Shown here piece by piece: positions 15,799-24,498 of a stretch of 64,000 nucleotides of DNA. The notes beneath the pieces were generated by a model. It saw only the letters and a program-made list of their open reading frames with translations. It was not told where the DNA came from and ran no database searches. The translations under genes and the position numbers were made by a program. Origin of the DNA: an uncultured Burkholderiales bacterium (GTDB lineage: Bacteria; Pseudomonadota; Gammaproteobacteria; Burkholderiales; Burkholderiaceae); contig CAMLJY010000027.1 of assembly GCA_946480465.1 (NCBI GenBank), forward strand, positions 1 to 64,000, read 5' to 3'. Positions within the stretch are counted from its first letter, which is position 1. Each line of letters starts with the position of its first letter.

Positions 15799-17955
15799 AT
15801 GGAACCGCTCATCATTGCCGCCATCGTGCTGGCCGTCCTGATCCTCGGCCTCTTCGCGATGTTCGCGAAGTTCTACCGGAAGATCGAGCAGGGCTATGCG
15901 CTGATCGTCAACACGCTGCGCGCCGAGCCCGAGGTCACCTTCACCGGCCGCATGGTCTACCCGATCATCCACAAGGCCGAGCTGATGGACATCTCGGTCA
16001 AGACCATCGAGATCGACCGCTCAGGACGTGAAGGCCTGATCTGCCGCGACAACATCCGCGCCGACATCAAGGTGCGCTTCTACGTGCGCGTCAACAAGAC
16101 CGCGGAAGACGTGCTGAAGGTGGCGCAGGCGGTGGGCTGCGAGCGCGCGTCCAACCACGAGACGCTGGAGGAGCTGTTCTCCGCCAAGTTCTCCGAGGCG
16201 CTGAAGACGGTGGGCAAGAGCCTCGACTTCGTCGACCTGTACGGCGCGCGCGACCGCTTCCGCGACGAGATCATTGCGCAGATCGGCGACGACCTCTCGG
16301 GCTATGTGCTGGAAGACGCGGCCATCGACTACCTGGAGCAGACGCCGCTGGCGAAGCTGGACAACACCAACATCCTCGATGCGCAGGGCATCAAGAAGAT
16401 CACCGAGCTGACGGCGGTGGAGCACGTGCGCACCAACGAGCTGCAGCGCAACGAGGAAATGCAGATCAAGAAGAAGAACGTCGAGACGCAGGAGGCGCTG
16501 CTGGAGCTGGAGCGCCAGGCCGCCGACGCCCAGGCCCGCCAGGCGCGCGAGGTGGCCAGCGTGCGCGCGCGCGAGGAAGCCGAGACGCTGAAGATCCAGG
16601 CCGAGGAAAAGGCGAAGAGCGAACTGGCGCGGCTGCAGTCCGAGCAGGTCATCGCGGTGCAGAACGAGAACGTGCAGCGCGAGAAGGAAGTGGCCGAGAA
16701 CAACCGCAAGCGCGCCGTCGCGATCGAGGAAGAAAAGGTCACGCGGGCGCGTGAGCTGGAGATCGTCGACCGCGAGAAGGAAGTGACGCTGCAGAAGATC
16801 GACAAGGACCGCGCGGTGGAGGTGCAGAAGAAGGCGATCGCCGACGTGATCCGCGAGCGCATCGTCGTCGAGCGCACGGTGGCCGAGCAGGAGGAGGCCA
16901 TCAAGGAACTGCGCACCACGGCCGAGGCCGACCGCACCAAGAAGTCCACCATCATCATGGCCGAGGGCCAGGCCGAGGAAAAGCTGCTGCTGGAGGTGAA
17001 GGCGGCCGAGGCGCAGGAACGCCGCGCCAAGCACCTGGCCACCGAAGAGATCACGCTGGCCGAGGCGCGCCTGAAGGTGGCCGAGAAGGCCGCCGAGGCG
17101 AAGAAGCGCGAGGCCGAAGGCGTGGAGGCGCTGAGTGCCGCCGCCGGCCTGGCCGAGGCCAAGGTGCTGATGGTCAAGGCCGATGCGCTGGAGAAGCAGG
17201 GCATGGCCGACGTGCACGTGCGCTCCGCCGGTGCCGAAGCGACGCTGAAGACCGGCCAGGCCGAGGCGCAGGTGATCGAGGCGCGCGCCTCGGCCGAGGC
17301 CGCCGGCCTGCGCGCCAAGCTGACCGCCGAGGCCGAGGGCAAGGAGAAGCTGGGCCAGGCCGACGTGAGCGTCAAGCTGCTGGACGCCGACGCGACGGTG
17401 AAGGCCGGCCAGGCCGAGGCCGCCACCATCGAGGCGCGCTTCCTGGCCGAGGCCAAGGGCCTGCGGGACAAGTTCGACGCGATGAAGGCGATGAGCGCCG
17501 ACACCCGCGACCACGAGGAATTCCGCATGCGGCTGGAGAAGTCGCATGTCGAGACCATGAAGGGCATCGAGGCGCAGACCACCATCGCCAAGGACCAGGC
17601 CGGCGTGCTGGGCACGGCGATGGCCAACGCCAAGATCGACATCGTCGGCGGCGAGGGCGACTACTTCCAGCGCTTCGTCAGCGCGCTGGCGCTGGGCAAG
17701 GGCATCGATGGCGTGATCGCCAAGAGCCAGACGCTGCAGACGGGCCTGAAGGACCACCTGAACGGCGAGCGCGACATGGTGGGCGACCTGAAGGACCTGG
17801 TGGGCGCGCTGGGCTCCTCGTCCGCCGAACTGCAGAACCTGACGGTGGCCGGTCTCTTCGCCAAGGTGATGCGTGACGGCACCGATCCGCAGAAGGCCGC
17901 GCTGCAGGCGGCGCTGCAATCGCTGCAGACGACGCAGCCGCGGCTGTCGCAATGA
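15799..17955 (+). CDS. YqiK-like flotillin family protein
   Basis: 718 residues. An N-terminal membrane helix (about 4-24) precedes an SPFH/band-7 domain (about 25-210, including TFTGRMVYPIIHKAE and the RADIKVRFYVRVNKT strand). A very long Ala/Glu/Lys/Arg coiled coil runs from about 210 to 560, and a helical C-terminal region ends at 718. A 51-residue internal repeat is visible (485-510 and 536-561, cores GQAEAQVIEAR and GQAEAATIEAR). Flotillins form large rings or cages around membrane microdomains. It follows the YqiJ-like gene and its stop overlaps the zinc-ribbon gene start (ATGA), so the cluster is translationally linked. Longer than E. coli YqiK. Confidence 0.9.
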   Translation: MEPLIIAAIVLAVLILGLFAMFAKFYRKIEQGYALIVNTLRAEPEVTFTGRMVYPIIHKAELMDISVKTIEIDRSGREGLICRDNIRADIKVRFYVRVNKTAEDVLKVAQAVGCERASNHETLEELFSAKFSEALKTVGKSLDFVDLYGARDRFRDEIIAQIGDDLSGYVLEDAAIDYLEQTPLAKLDNTNILDAQGIKKITELTAVEHVRTNELQRNEEMQIKKKNVETQEALLELERQAADAQARQAREVASVRAREEAETLKIQAEEKAKSELARLQSEQVIAVQNENVQREKEVAENNRKRAVAIEEEKVTRARELEIVDREKEVTLQKIDKDRAVEVQKKAIADVIRERIVVERTVAEQEEAIKELRTTAEADRTKKSTIIMAEGQAEEKLLLEVKAAEAQERRAKHLATEEITLAEARLKVAEKAAEAKKREAEGVEALSAAAGLAEAKVLMVKADALEKQGMADVHVRSAGAEATLKTGQAEAQVIEARASAEAAGLRAKLTAEAEGKEKLGQADVSVKLLDADATVKAGQAEAATIEARFLAEAKGLRDKFDAMKAMSADTRDHEEFRMRLEKSHVETMKGIEAQTTIAKDQAGVLGTAMANAKIDIVGGEGDYFQRFVSALALGKGIDGVIAKSQTLQTGLKDHLNGERDMVGDLKDLVGALGSSSAELQNLTVAGLFAKVMRDGTDPQKAALQAALQSLQTTQPRLSQ

Positions 17956-18524
17956 CGCCTGAGGTGAGCGACATGCGGACTTCGCTGCGATGTGCCTGTG
18001 GTTCCGAAGGCGGCTGGCTCCTGGTGGAAGTGGCGGACGGCCTGCCGGCCTGCACCTGCCAGGCCTGCCATGGCCACCTGCTGGCCCTGGACGACTACCG
18101 GCGCTGGCATGCCCGCACCGGTGCCGCGGGCGTCGCCGACGTGGCGACGATCGACCTGCCGCCGAGCGATGCCACCGACAACGCGCGCCAGTGCCCGCAC
18201 TGCGCACGCTTCATGCAGCGGCTGCGCGTCGGCGCGCCGGTGGATTTCCGCATCGACCGCTGCAGCCCCTGCCAGCAGGTGTGGTTCGACGACGGCGAGT
18301 GGACCGCGCTGGCCCAGGCCGGCCTGGCGGCCCGCCTGCTCGACGTGCTGTCCGACGGCTGGCAGCGCCAGGTGCAGGCCGACGACCTGCGCGCGCGGCG
18401 CGAGGCCGACCTGTGCGAACGCCACGGCGCCGAGCGGTTGCACGAGCTGGCGCGCATGCGCGACTGGCTGAACGCGCAGCCCGAGCGTGAAGAGCTGCTG
18501 GCGCTGCTGCGCGCCGGCTGGTGA
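17952..18524 (+). CDS. Two-zinc-ribbon protein (TFIIB-type zinc finger)
   Basis: 190 residues, soluble. Two cysteine clusters suggest two zinc ribbons: Cys14, Cys16, Cys36 and Cys39 (CAC then CTCQAC), and Cys81, Cys84, Cys104 and Cys107 (CPHC then CSPC). The second, with CPHCARFMQRL and the following VWFDDGEW, matches the zf-TFIIB family, whose members are small bacterial adaptors of mostly unknown role. The C-terminal 70 residues are charged helix. Both ends overlap neighbours (ATGA with the flotillin, GTGA with the ATPase), so it is made in step with them and may bridge the two. Confidence 0.8.
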   Translation: MTPEVSDMRTSLRCACGSEGGWLLVEVADGLPACTCQACHGHLLALDDYRRWHARTGAAGVADVATIDLPPSDATDNARQCPHCARFMQRLRVGAPVDFRIDRCSPCQQVWFDDGEWTALAQAGLAARLLDVLSDGWQRQVQADDLRARREADLCERHGAERLHELARMRDWLNAQPEREELLALLRAGW

Positions 18525-21500
18525 ACGGCATGAGCGAAGCGCTGGACGCCTCCCAGGCCGGCATGCCCGCCGCCGCCGGCACGCCCGCCGAGCGCCCGGT
18601 CGATCACACCGAGCAAATGGTGGCCGCCAGCGGCAGCTACGAGCTGCTGAAGTCGCGCCTGGCCACGCTGGGCGGCACGCTGCAGGCCAAGGCCCGGGGG
18701 CTGAACGAAGCCCGCGTCACCGCCTTCGGCCGCAGCGAACAGGCGCTGCTGAAGCGGCTGCGCGCGCGCACCGAGAACAACTGTGTCGCGCGCGACATCG
18801 TGCGCATCCACGACGGCTTGCTGCTGTTCGGCTACAACGTCTTCATCGGCCTGCGCAAGGAGACCGCGGTCTCCGACGTCTTTGCGCTCTATCGGCTGGA
18901 TGAGGGCAGCGACGAACTGCAGCCCGTGCCTTTGGCCGGCAGCTTCCTGGAAGACCCGCGTTTCGCGTCCGACTTCCGCGAGCTGTACGCCTACTACAAG
19001 CAGGCCACGCTGATACAGCTGCGCGTCACCAGCGACAAGCTGCTGGCCGCGTTCCAGATCGGACAGCAGCTGACCGACGTGCGCGTCTTCCGCTGGGAGA
19101 TCCAGCGCGACGGCCAGCTGCGCTACGTCGACAACCGCGGCGAACGCGACATCGCGTTGCCGGCGAGCCACGATTTCGAGTGGACCGTGGCCACCCGCGA
19201 GGACCACGTCAGCGGCAAGCACCCGCACGTGAACGTGCTGGACACGGTGTTCGTCGAGACCCTGGGTGGCGACCTCACCGTCAAGGTGGAGAACAACACC
19301 GAGACCGGCCTCGGCATCTACAGCGAGCCGGTGGAGGATGCGCACCAGTCGCTGGCCGATGCGGACGTGGCCTACGCCCGCGTCGGGCAGCTGATCCTGC
19401 TGCGCATCAGGCCCTACCGCGAGACCACGCAGCGCTTCCTGGTCTACAACCCGCGCACGCAGCAGGTGCAGCGCATCGACGCCATCGGCAGCGCCTGCGT
19501 GCAGCTGCCGGAGGACCACGGGATCATCTTTCCCGGCGGCTACTACCTGCAATCGGGCGAGCACAAGCGCTTCGACCTGCCCGGCGAGGTGGTGAGCGCG
19601 CTGCGCTTCAAGCGCATGATCCGCTCGCCCAACGGCGAGGACGTGCTCTATGTGTTCTACGAGCCGGGCAGCGGCCACTACGCGCTCTTCACCTACAACC
19701 TGATCGAGAAGACGCTGGCGACACCCATCCTCGCCAACGGCTACGCGCGCTTCGCTGATGGCCGCATGCTGGTGTTCCAGGCCGACCGCGGCGAACCCAC
19801 GCGCACGCACCCGATGCAGCTGTGGCGCACGCCCTTCGCCCATGAGGAACACGCGCACGCGCAACCGGCGGCGGAGGGATTCTTCGGCCGCATCGGCAAC
19901 GCGGAATTGGTGCGTGGCATTTCCGACCTGGTCGGCATCGCCCGCGCGCTGGGCGAACAGGCGCCCACGCGCAGCGCGTACGAAGACCTGATCCGCCAGG
20001 CCGGCCGCGTCGGCGACGCCTTCTTCTGGCTGGGCGAGCCCGAGGCGCAGGGCATCGCCGATGACCTGCGCGCGGTGGCCGATGGTGCCCGCGCGACGCT
20101 GGCAGAGTTCGAGAAGGTCGATGCGATCCGTCGCGAGACGGCGAATGCCATCGAGCAGGCCACGCGCGCCCAGCGCGCGTTGCTGACCGACATCGCCAGC
20201 ACGCTGTGGCGGCAGCCGGAAGACTTCGTGGGTGCGCTGGATCGGCTGCGCGAGCAGCGCGGTGCGCTGCACGGGTTGAAGGACCTGCGTTATGCAGACG
20301 TCTCCGCCATCGCCGCGATGGACGTGGTGCTGGCGGCCGAGCAGCAGCGCGTAGGCGAACGGGCGCTGCAGTTCCTGGCTGCCGACAATGCCTTCGACGG
20401 CCAGCAGCGCGGGCTGCAGCAGCGCGCGGCGGAGCTGGCGCAGGCCAGCACCTCCCCCGCGCTGGCCGAACTGCTGCGCCTGCTGGATGCCCAGGCCGCG
20501 GGCCTGGACCTCTTGACCGCGCAGCTGGGCAGCCTGCCCGGCGGCGATGCGGTGGTGCGCACCCGCATCCTCGACCGCATTTCCGCGCTGTACGCGGACA
20601 TCAACAAGCTGCGCGCGGAAGCGCGGCAGCGCCGCAGGTCGCTGGGCGCGAGTGAAGCGCGGGCGGAATTCGGCGCGCAGTTCAAGCTCTTCGGCCAGGC
20701 GGTCGAGAACGCGCTGGAGTTCGCCGACACGCCCGAGAAGTGCGACGAGGCGCTGACCCGCCTCCTGGCGCAGCTGGAAGAGCTGGAAGGCCGCTTCGCG
20801 GAGCACGACGAGTTCATCAGTGACATCGCCGAGCAGCGCGAGACGGTGTACGAAGCGCTGGCCGCGCGCCGCCAGGGCCTGGTGGAAGCGCAGCAGCGCC
20901 GCGCGCAGGCGGTGGCCGAAGCCGCGGGCCGCATCCTGGACGGCATTCCGCGCCGCGTGGCCGCGCTGCGCGAGCCGGCGCAGGTGCACAGCTATTTCGC
21001 GGCCGACCCCATGCTGGGCAAGCTGCGCCAGCTGGTGGACGATTTGCGTTCGCTCGGCGCCGCGGTGGCGGCCGATGACATCGCGACCCGCCTGAAGGCC
21101 GCGCACGACGCAGCGCTGCGCGCGGTGCGCGACCAGCGCGAGCTGGTGGCCGACGACGGCCAGACGCTGAAGTTCGGCCCGCACGCCTTCACGATCAACA
21201 GGCAGGCGCTGGACCTGGCCCTGGTGCCGTCCGGCGATGGGCTGGTCTGGCAGCTGACCGGCACCGACTACCAGGTGCCGGCGCACGATGCCGAGCTGGA
21301 GGCGTTGAAGCCGTTCTGGCAGCAGGCGCTGCCGTCGGAGAGCGAACACCTGTCACGCGCCGAGTACCTGGCCGGCACGCTGCTGCGCGACCTGCTGGCC
21401 GGGCGCGGCGCCATCGACGCCGCGCTGCTGCAGGCCACGCCCGAGGGCACTGACCCCTTGCGCGATGCCGTGCGGGCCGCTGCGGCGGCGCGTTATCAGG

Positions 21501-23734
21501 AGGGCTACCAGAAAGGTGTGCACGACGAGGACGCGACGAAGCTGCTGAGGGCGCTGTGGGCCCTGCAGCAGCCGGCCGGCCTGCTGGTGCATGGGCCGGC
21601 GGCGCGCACCTTGGCGCTGGCCTGGTGGCAGCAGGCGCTGGACGACCCGGGCCGCGCCGCATTGCAGCGGCGCGCCCGCCAGGCGCTGCAGCTGCAGGCC
21701 GTGTTCGGTGCCGGCGCGGCCCTGCAGGCGCTGCAGAACGAGCTGGCCACGCAGCTGTCGGCTTTCGCCACCGAACGCGACGGTTCATCCGACCCGACGA
21801 TCAGCGCCGACGCGGCCGCGTACTTGCCGCGTCAGCTGGCCGAGCCGCGCGGCGCCGAGGCGCCGGTCATCAGCGGTCCGGCCGAGGACCTGGCCGCGGC
21901 CCTGCAGCGCACCCTGGAACGCAGCGGCCAGTGGACCGCGTGGCTGCACGACCTGGACGCCGCCACGCCCGCCGAACGCTGGCGCACCGCGCGCGACTGG
22001 GTGGCGGCCTGCGCCGGCACGCAGGGCGATGCCGCGCTGCCGTGGATCGACGAAGCGGCCGGCGCACTGGCCTTGCGCGGTCCGCGCCAGCGCCACAACA
22101 CCGAGCTGTCGGCCACGGTCGAAGGCCTGCTCGGCGACCACCCGCGCAACGCGGGCGGCCGCATGGTGCTGCAGCTCAACGACTTCTGGCGCCGCTTCGA
22201 CCACCACGTCGGCCACGTGCAGCCCGGCTTCGAAGCCTTCCGCAAGCGACGCCACGCGCTGCTCGCCGCCGAGAAGCAGCGCCTGAAGCTGGCGCAGTTC
22301 CAGGCCAGGCCGCTGTCCACCTTCGTGCGCAACCGGCTGATCGACGAGGTCTACCTGCCGCTGGTGGGCGACAACCTGTCCAAGCAGCTGGGTGCGGCAG
22401 GCGCCGCCGCCCGCAGCGACCGCATGGGCCTGTTGCTGCTGATCTCGCCGCCGGGCTACGGCAAGACCACGCTGATGGAGTACGTGGCCGATCGCCTCGG
22501 CATGGTCTTCGTGCGCATCAACTGCCCGGTGCTGGGCCACCACGTCACCTCGGTCGACCCGGCCGCGGCGCCCAACAGCGCCGCGCGCCAGGAGCTGGAG
22601 AAGCTGAACCTGGGCCTGGCCATGGGCAGCAACGTGATGCTGTACCTGGACGACATCCAGCACACCGCGCCCGAGTTCCTGCAGAAGTTCATCGCGCTGG
22701 CCGACGGCACGCGGCGCATCGAAGGCGTGTGGGCCGGCGAGCCCCGCACCTACGACATGCGCGGCAAGCGCTTCGCGATCGTGATGGCCGGCAACCCGTA
22801 CACCGAGTCGGGCGAGGTCTTCAAGATCCCCGACATGCTGGCCAACCGCGCCGACATCCACAATCTGGGCGACGTGCTGTCCGGCCGCGAGGCGCTGTTC
22901 GCGCTGTCCTACCTGGAGAACTGCCTCACCTCCAACCCGGCGCTGTTGCCCTTGTCGTCACGCGACCCCAGGGACCTGCACCGCCTGGTCAAGATCGCCG
23001 AAGGCGGCGAGGTGGCCAGCAGCGAGTTCTCGCATCCCTACAGCGCGGCCGAACTGGAAGAGCTGGTCGCGCTGCTGAAGCGCCTGGGCCGCGCGCGCGA
23101 TCTGCTGCTGAAGGTCAACCTGGCCTACATCGCCTCCGCGGCGCAGCAGGACGCCTACCGCGACGAGCCGCCCTTCAAGCTGCAGGGCAGCTACCGCAAC
23201 ATGGTGAAGCTGGCCGGCCGCATAACGCCGCTGATGAGCGACAGCGAGCTGGACGCACTGCTGCGCGACCACTACCGCGGCGAGGCGCAGACGCTGACCA
23301 CCGGCGCCGAGGAGAACCTCTTGAAGCTGGCGCAGCTGCTGGGCAGCCCGACGGAGGACGAGGCGGCCCGCTGGCGCGCGATCACCGAGGCCTTCCAGCG
23401 CCGCCGCCAATTGGGCGGCGAAGAGGTGGATGGCAGCACGCGCATCGCCTCCACGCTGCTGGAGGTGGCGCGCGCGGTGGGCGAGTTGAAGCCACCGCCG
23501 GTGCCGCCCGAACCGCCCGCCGCGCCGCCTGTCGAGCCCGGGCAGGAGCCCGAATCGCTGCGCCTGGCGCAAGCCGTGCTGGAGATCGCGAAGACCTACC
23601 GCCAGCTCATCATGCCGCTGGTGGCCGCGACGGAAGAGCGCCTGAAGCTCGACCACAGTGCGTCGGGGCAGATGGAGCGGCTGGCCCGGCAGCTGGACGC
23701 GCGGCTGGCCGGTGCCAAGCGGCCGGCGGAATGA
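18521..23734 (+). CDS. Giant AAA+ ATPase (DUF3686-like, 'DNA repair ATPase')
   Basis: 1737 residues from the GTG at 18521; an ATG at 18530 is an alternative start. The N-terminal ~450 residues are beta-rich and resemble DUF3686, seen in proteins labelled DNA-repair ATPases. Residues ~450-900 are mostly coiled coil. The C-terminal AAA+ module has Walker A PPGYGKTT (Lys1315), Walker B MLYLDDIQ (Asp1377-Asp1378, with Asp where Glu is usual) and a sensor-1 Asn1425 in VMAGNPY. Single AAA module, so it should work as a ring. The tail has a Pro-rich linker (about 1660-1685). No membrane helix or nuclease motif. Its stop overlaps the PLD gene start. The DNA-repair label has no support in the sequence; remodelling of flotillin or PspA assemblies is as plausible. 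Confidence 0.85.
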   Translation: MNGMSEALDASQAGMPAAAGTPAERPVDHTEQMVAASGSYELLKSRLATLGGTLQAKARGLNEARVTAFGRSEQALLKRLRARTENNCVARDIVRIHDGLLLFGYNVFIGLRKETAVSDVFALYRLDEGSDELQPVPLAGSFLEDPRFASDFRELYAYYKQATLIQLRVTSDKLLAAFQIGQQLTDVRVFRWEIQRDGQLRYVDNRGERDIALPASHDFEWTVATREDHVSGKHPHVNVLDTVFVETLGGDLTVKVENNTETGLGIYSEPVEDAHQSLADADVAYARVGQLILLRIRPYRETTQRFLVYNPRTQQVQRIDAIGSACVQLPEDHGIIFPGGYYLQSGEHKRFDLPGEVVSALRFKRMIRSPNGEDVLYVFYEPGSGHYALFTYNLIEKTLATPILANGYARFADGRMLVFQADRGEPTRTHPMQLWRTPFAHEEHAHAQPAAEGFFGRIGNAELVRGISDLVGIARALGEQAPTRSAYEDLIRQAGRVGDAFFWLGEPEAQGIADDLRAVADGARATLAEFEKVDAIRRETANAIEQATRAQRALLTDIASTLWRQPEDFVGALDRLREQRGALHGLKDLRYADVSAIAAMDVVLAAEQQRVGERALQFLAADNAFDGQQRGLQQRAAELAQASTSPALAELLRLLDAQAAGLDLLTAQLGSLPGGDAVVRTRILDRISALYADINKLRAEARQRRRSLGASEARAEFGAQFKLFGQAVENALEFADTPEKCDEALTRLLAQLEELEGRFAEHDEFISDIAEQRETVYEALAARRQGLVEAQQRRAQAVAEAAGRILDGIPRRVAALREPAQVHSYFAADPMLGKLRQLVDDLRSLGAAVAADDIATRLKAAHDAALRAVRDQRELVADDGQTLKFGPHAFTINRQALDLALVPSGDGLVWQLTGTDYQVPAHDAELEALKPFWQQALPSESEHLSRAEYLAGTLLRDLLAGRGAIDAALLQATPEGTDPLRDAVRAAAAARYQEGYQKGVHDEDATKLLRALWALQQPAGLLVHGPAARTLALAWWQQALDDPGRAALQRRARQALQLQAVFGAGAALQALQNELATQLSAFATERDGSSDPTISADAAAYLPRQLAEPRGAEAPVISGPAEDLAAALQRTLERSGQWTAWLHDLDAATPAERWRTARDWVAACAGTQGDAALPWIDEAAGALALRGPRQRHNTELSATVEGLLGDHPRNAGGRMVLQLNDFWRRFDHHVGHVQPGFEAFRKRRHALLAAEKQRLKLAQFQARPLSTFVRNRLIDEVYLPLVGDNLSKQLGAAGAAARSDRMGLLLLISPPGYGKTTLMEYVADRLGMVFVRINCPVLGHHVTSVDPAAAPNSAARQELEKLNLGLAMGSNVMLYLDDIQHTAPEFLQKFIALADGTRRIEGVWAGEPRTYDMRGKRFAIVMAGNPYTESGEVFKIPDMLANRADIHNLGDVLSGREALFALSYLENCLTSNPALLPLSSRDPRDLHRLVKIAEGGEVASSEFSHPYSAAELEELVALLKRLGRARDLLLKVNLAYIASAAQQDAYRDEPPFKLQGSYRNMVKLAGRITPLMSDSELDALLRDHYRGEAQTLTTGAEENLLKLAQLLGSPTEDEAARWRAITEAFQRRRQLGGEEVDGSTRIASTLLEVARAVGELKPPPVPPEPPAAPPVEPGQEPESLRLAQAVLEIAKTYRQLIMPLVAATEERLKLDHSASGQMERLARQLDARLAGAKRPAE

Positions 23735-24456
23735 AGGTCGGCCGAATGACGAACGACGGTCCCACCACCGCCGAGCTGCTTGACCAGCTGCAGCAAACGC
23801 TGGTCGATGAGGTGCTGAGCGACGACGAGAAGCGCAGCCTGGCGCAGGCCCTGCGCGAGGCGGAGCCGCCGGAAGACGCGCTGCGCCAGCTGCGCAACCG
23901 CGCCTTCACGCTGGTGCGCGAGCGCGCCGCCGAATCCACCGCCGTGCCGCTGCCGCTGTTGCGCTGGCTGGAAGGCGTGGTGCGCTGCATCGACAACGCC
24001 CGCGCGCCGGCGGAAGCCGTGCAGGCCATGGCCGCGTTCAGCCCCGGCGAGCAATGCCTGTCGCTGATCCGCGGCCACCTGCGCGGCGCGCGCCACCGCG
24101 CTGACCTGTGCGTCTTCACGCTGTCGGACGACCGCATCGCCGCCGAGGTGCTGGCCATGCACCGCCGCGGCGTGAAAGTGCGCCTGATCACCGATGGCGA
24201 CAAGGCCTTCGACGCCGGCAGCGACGTGCATGCCTTGCGCCAAGCCGGCGTGCCGGTGGCTTTGGACGTCAGCGCCGCGCACATGCACCACAAGTTCGCC
24301 CTCATCGACGGCGCCTGGCTGCTCAACGGCAGCTACAACTGGACCCGCAGCGCCTGCGAGCACAACGAGGAGAACGTGGTGCTGTGCAACCACCCGGCGC
24401 TGCTGGCGCAGTTCAGCGCGGTGTTTGAACGGCTCTGGGCGGCGCTGTCCACGTAG
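23731..24456 (+). CDS. Phospholipase D-like protein with a single HKD motif
   Basis: 241 residues. The N-terminal ~95 residues are helical and unrecognised. The C-terminal domain is a PLD/Nuc fold with one HKD motif: His186, Lys188 and Asp193 in HHKFALIDG, followed by NGSYNWT and the conserved EENVVL strand. Single-HKD proteins dimerise to form an active site and include the nuclease Nuc and mitochondrial cardiolipin hydrolases, so it may cut nucleic acid or phospholipid. No signal peptide, so it acts inside the cell. The ATG at 23731 overlaps the ATPase stop (ATGA); the ATG at 23746 is possible. It is the last gene of the cluster. Confidence 0.85.
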   Translation: MKVGRMTNDGPTTAELLDQLQQTLVDEVLSDDEKRSLAQALREAEPPEDALRQLRNRAFTLVRERAAESTAVPLPLLRWLEGVVRCIDNARAPAEAVQAMAAFSPGEQCLSLIRGHLRGARHRADLCVFTLSDDRIAAEVLAMHRRGVKVRLITDGDKAFDAGSDVHALRQAGVPVALDVSAAHMHHKFALIDGAWLLNGSYNWTRSACEHNEENVVLCNHPALLAQFSAVFERLWAALST

Positions 24457-24469
24457 CGCCGCCGGCGCC

Positions 24470-24489
24470 CGGCCGCTCCGAAGCGGCCG
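24470..24489. terminator. Hairpin closing the pspA-flotillin cluster
   Basis: CGGCCGCT (24470-24477) and AGCGGCCG (24482-24489) form a perfect 8-bp stem with a CCGA loop in the 42-base gap between the PLD gene and the convergent FAD oxidoreductase gene. There is no U-tract, but the position suits a bidirectional terminator. Confidence 0.45.
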
Positions 24490-24498
24490 CGCAGCTTC

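Noticed and set aside
16021..18207. 728-codon minus-strand frame opposite the flotillin
   Set aside because: Rich in Leu, His and Gln, as expected from reversed Glu/Ala/Lys codons; the flotillin on the plus strand is certain.
18095..21349. 1084-codon open frame on the minus strand opposite the giant ATPase gene
   Set aside because: It is antisense to a protein with clear AAA+ motifs, and its translation is repetitive His/Gln/Arg/Ala/Val with no domain. Very high GC removes stop codons from shadow frames.
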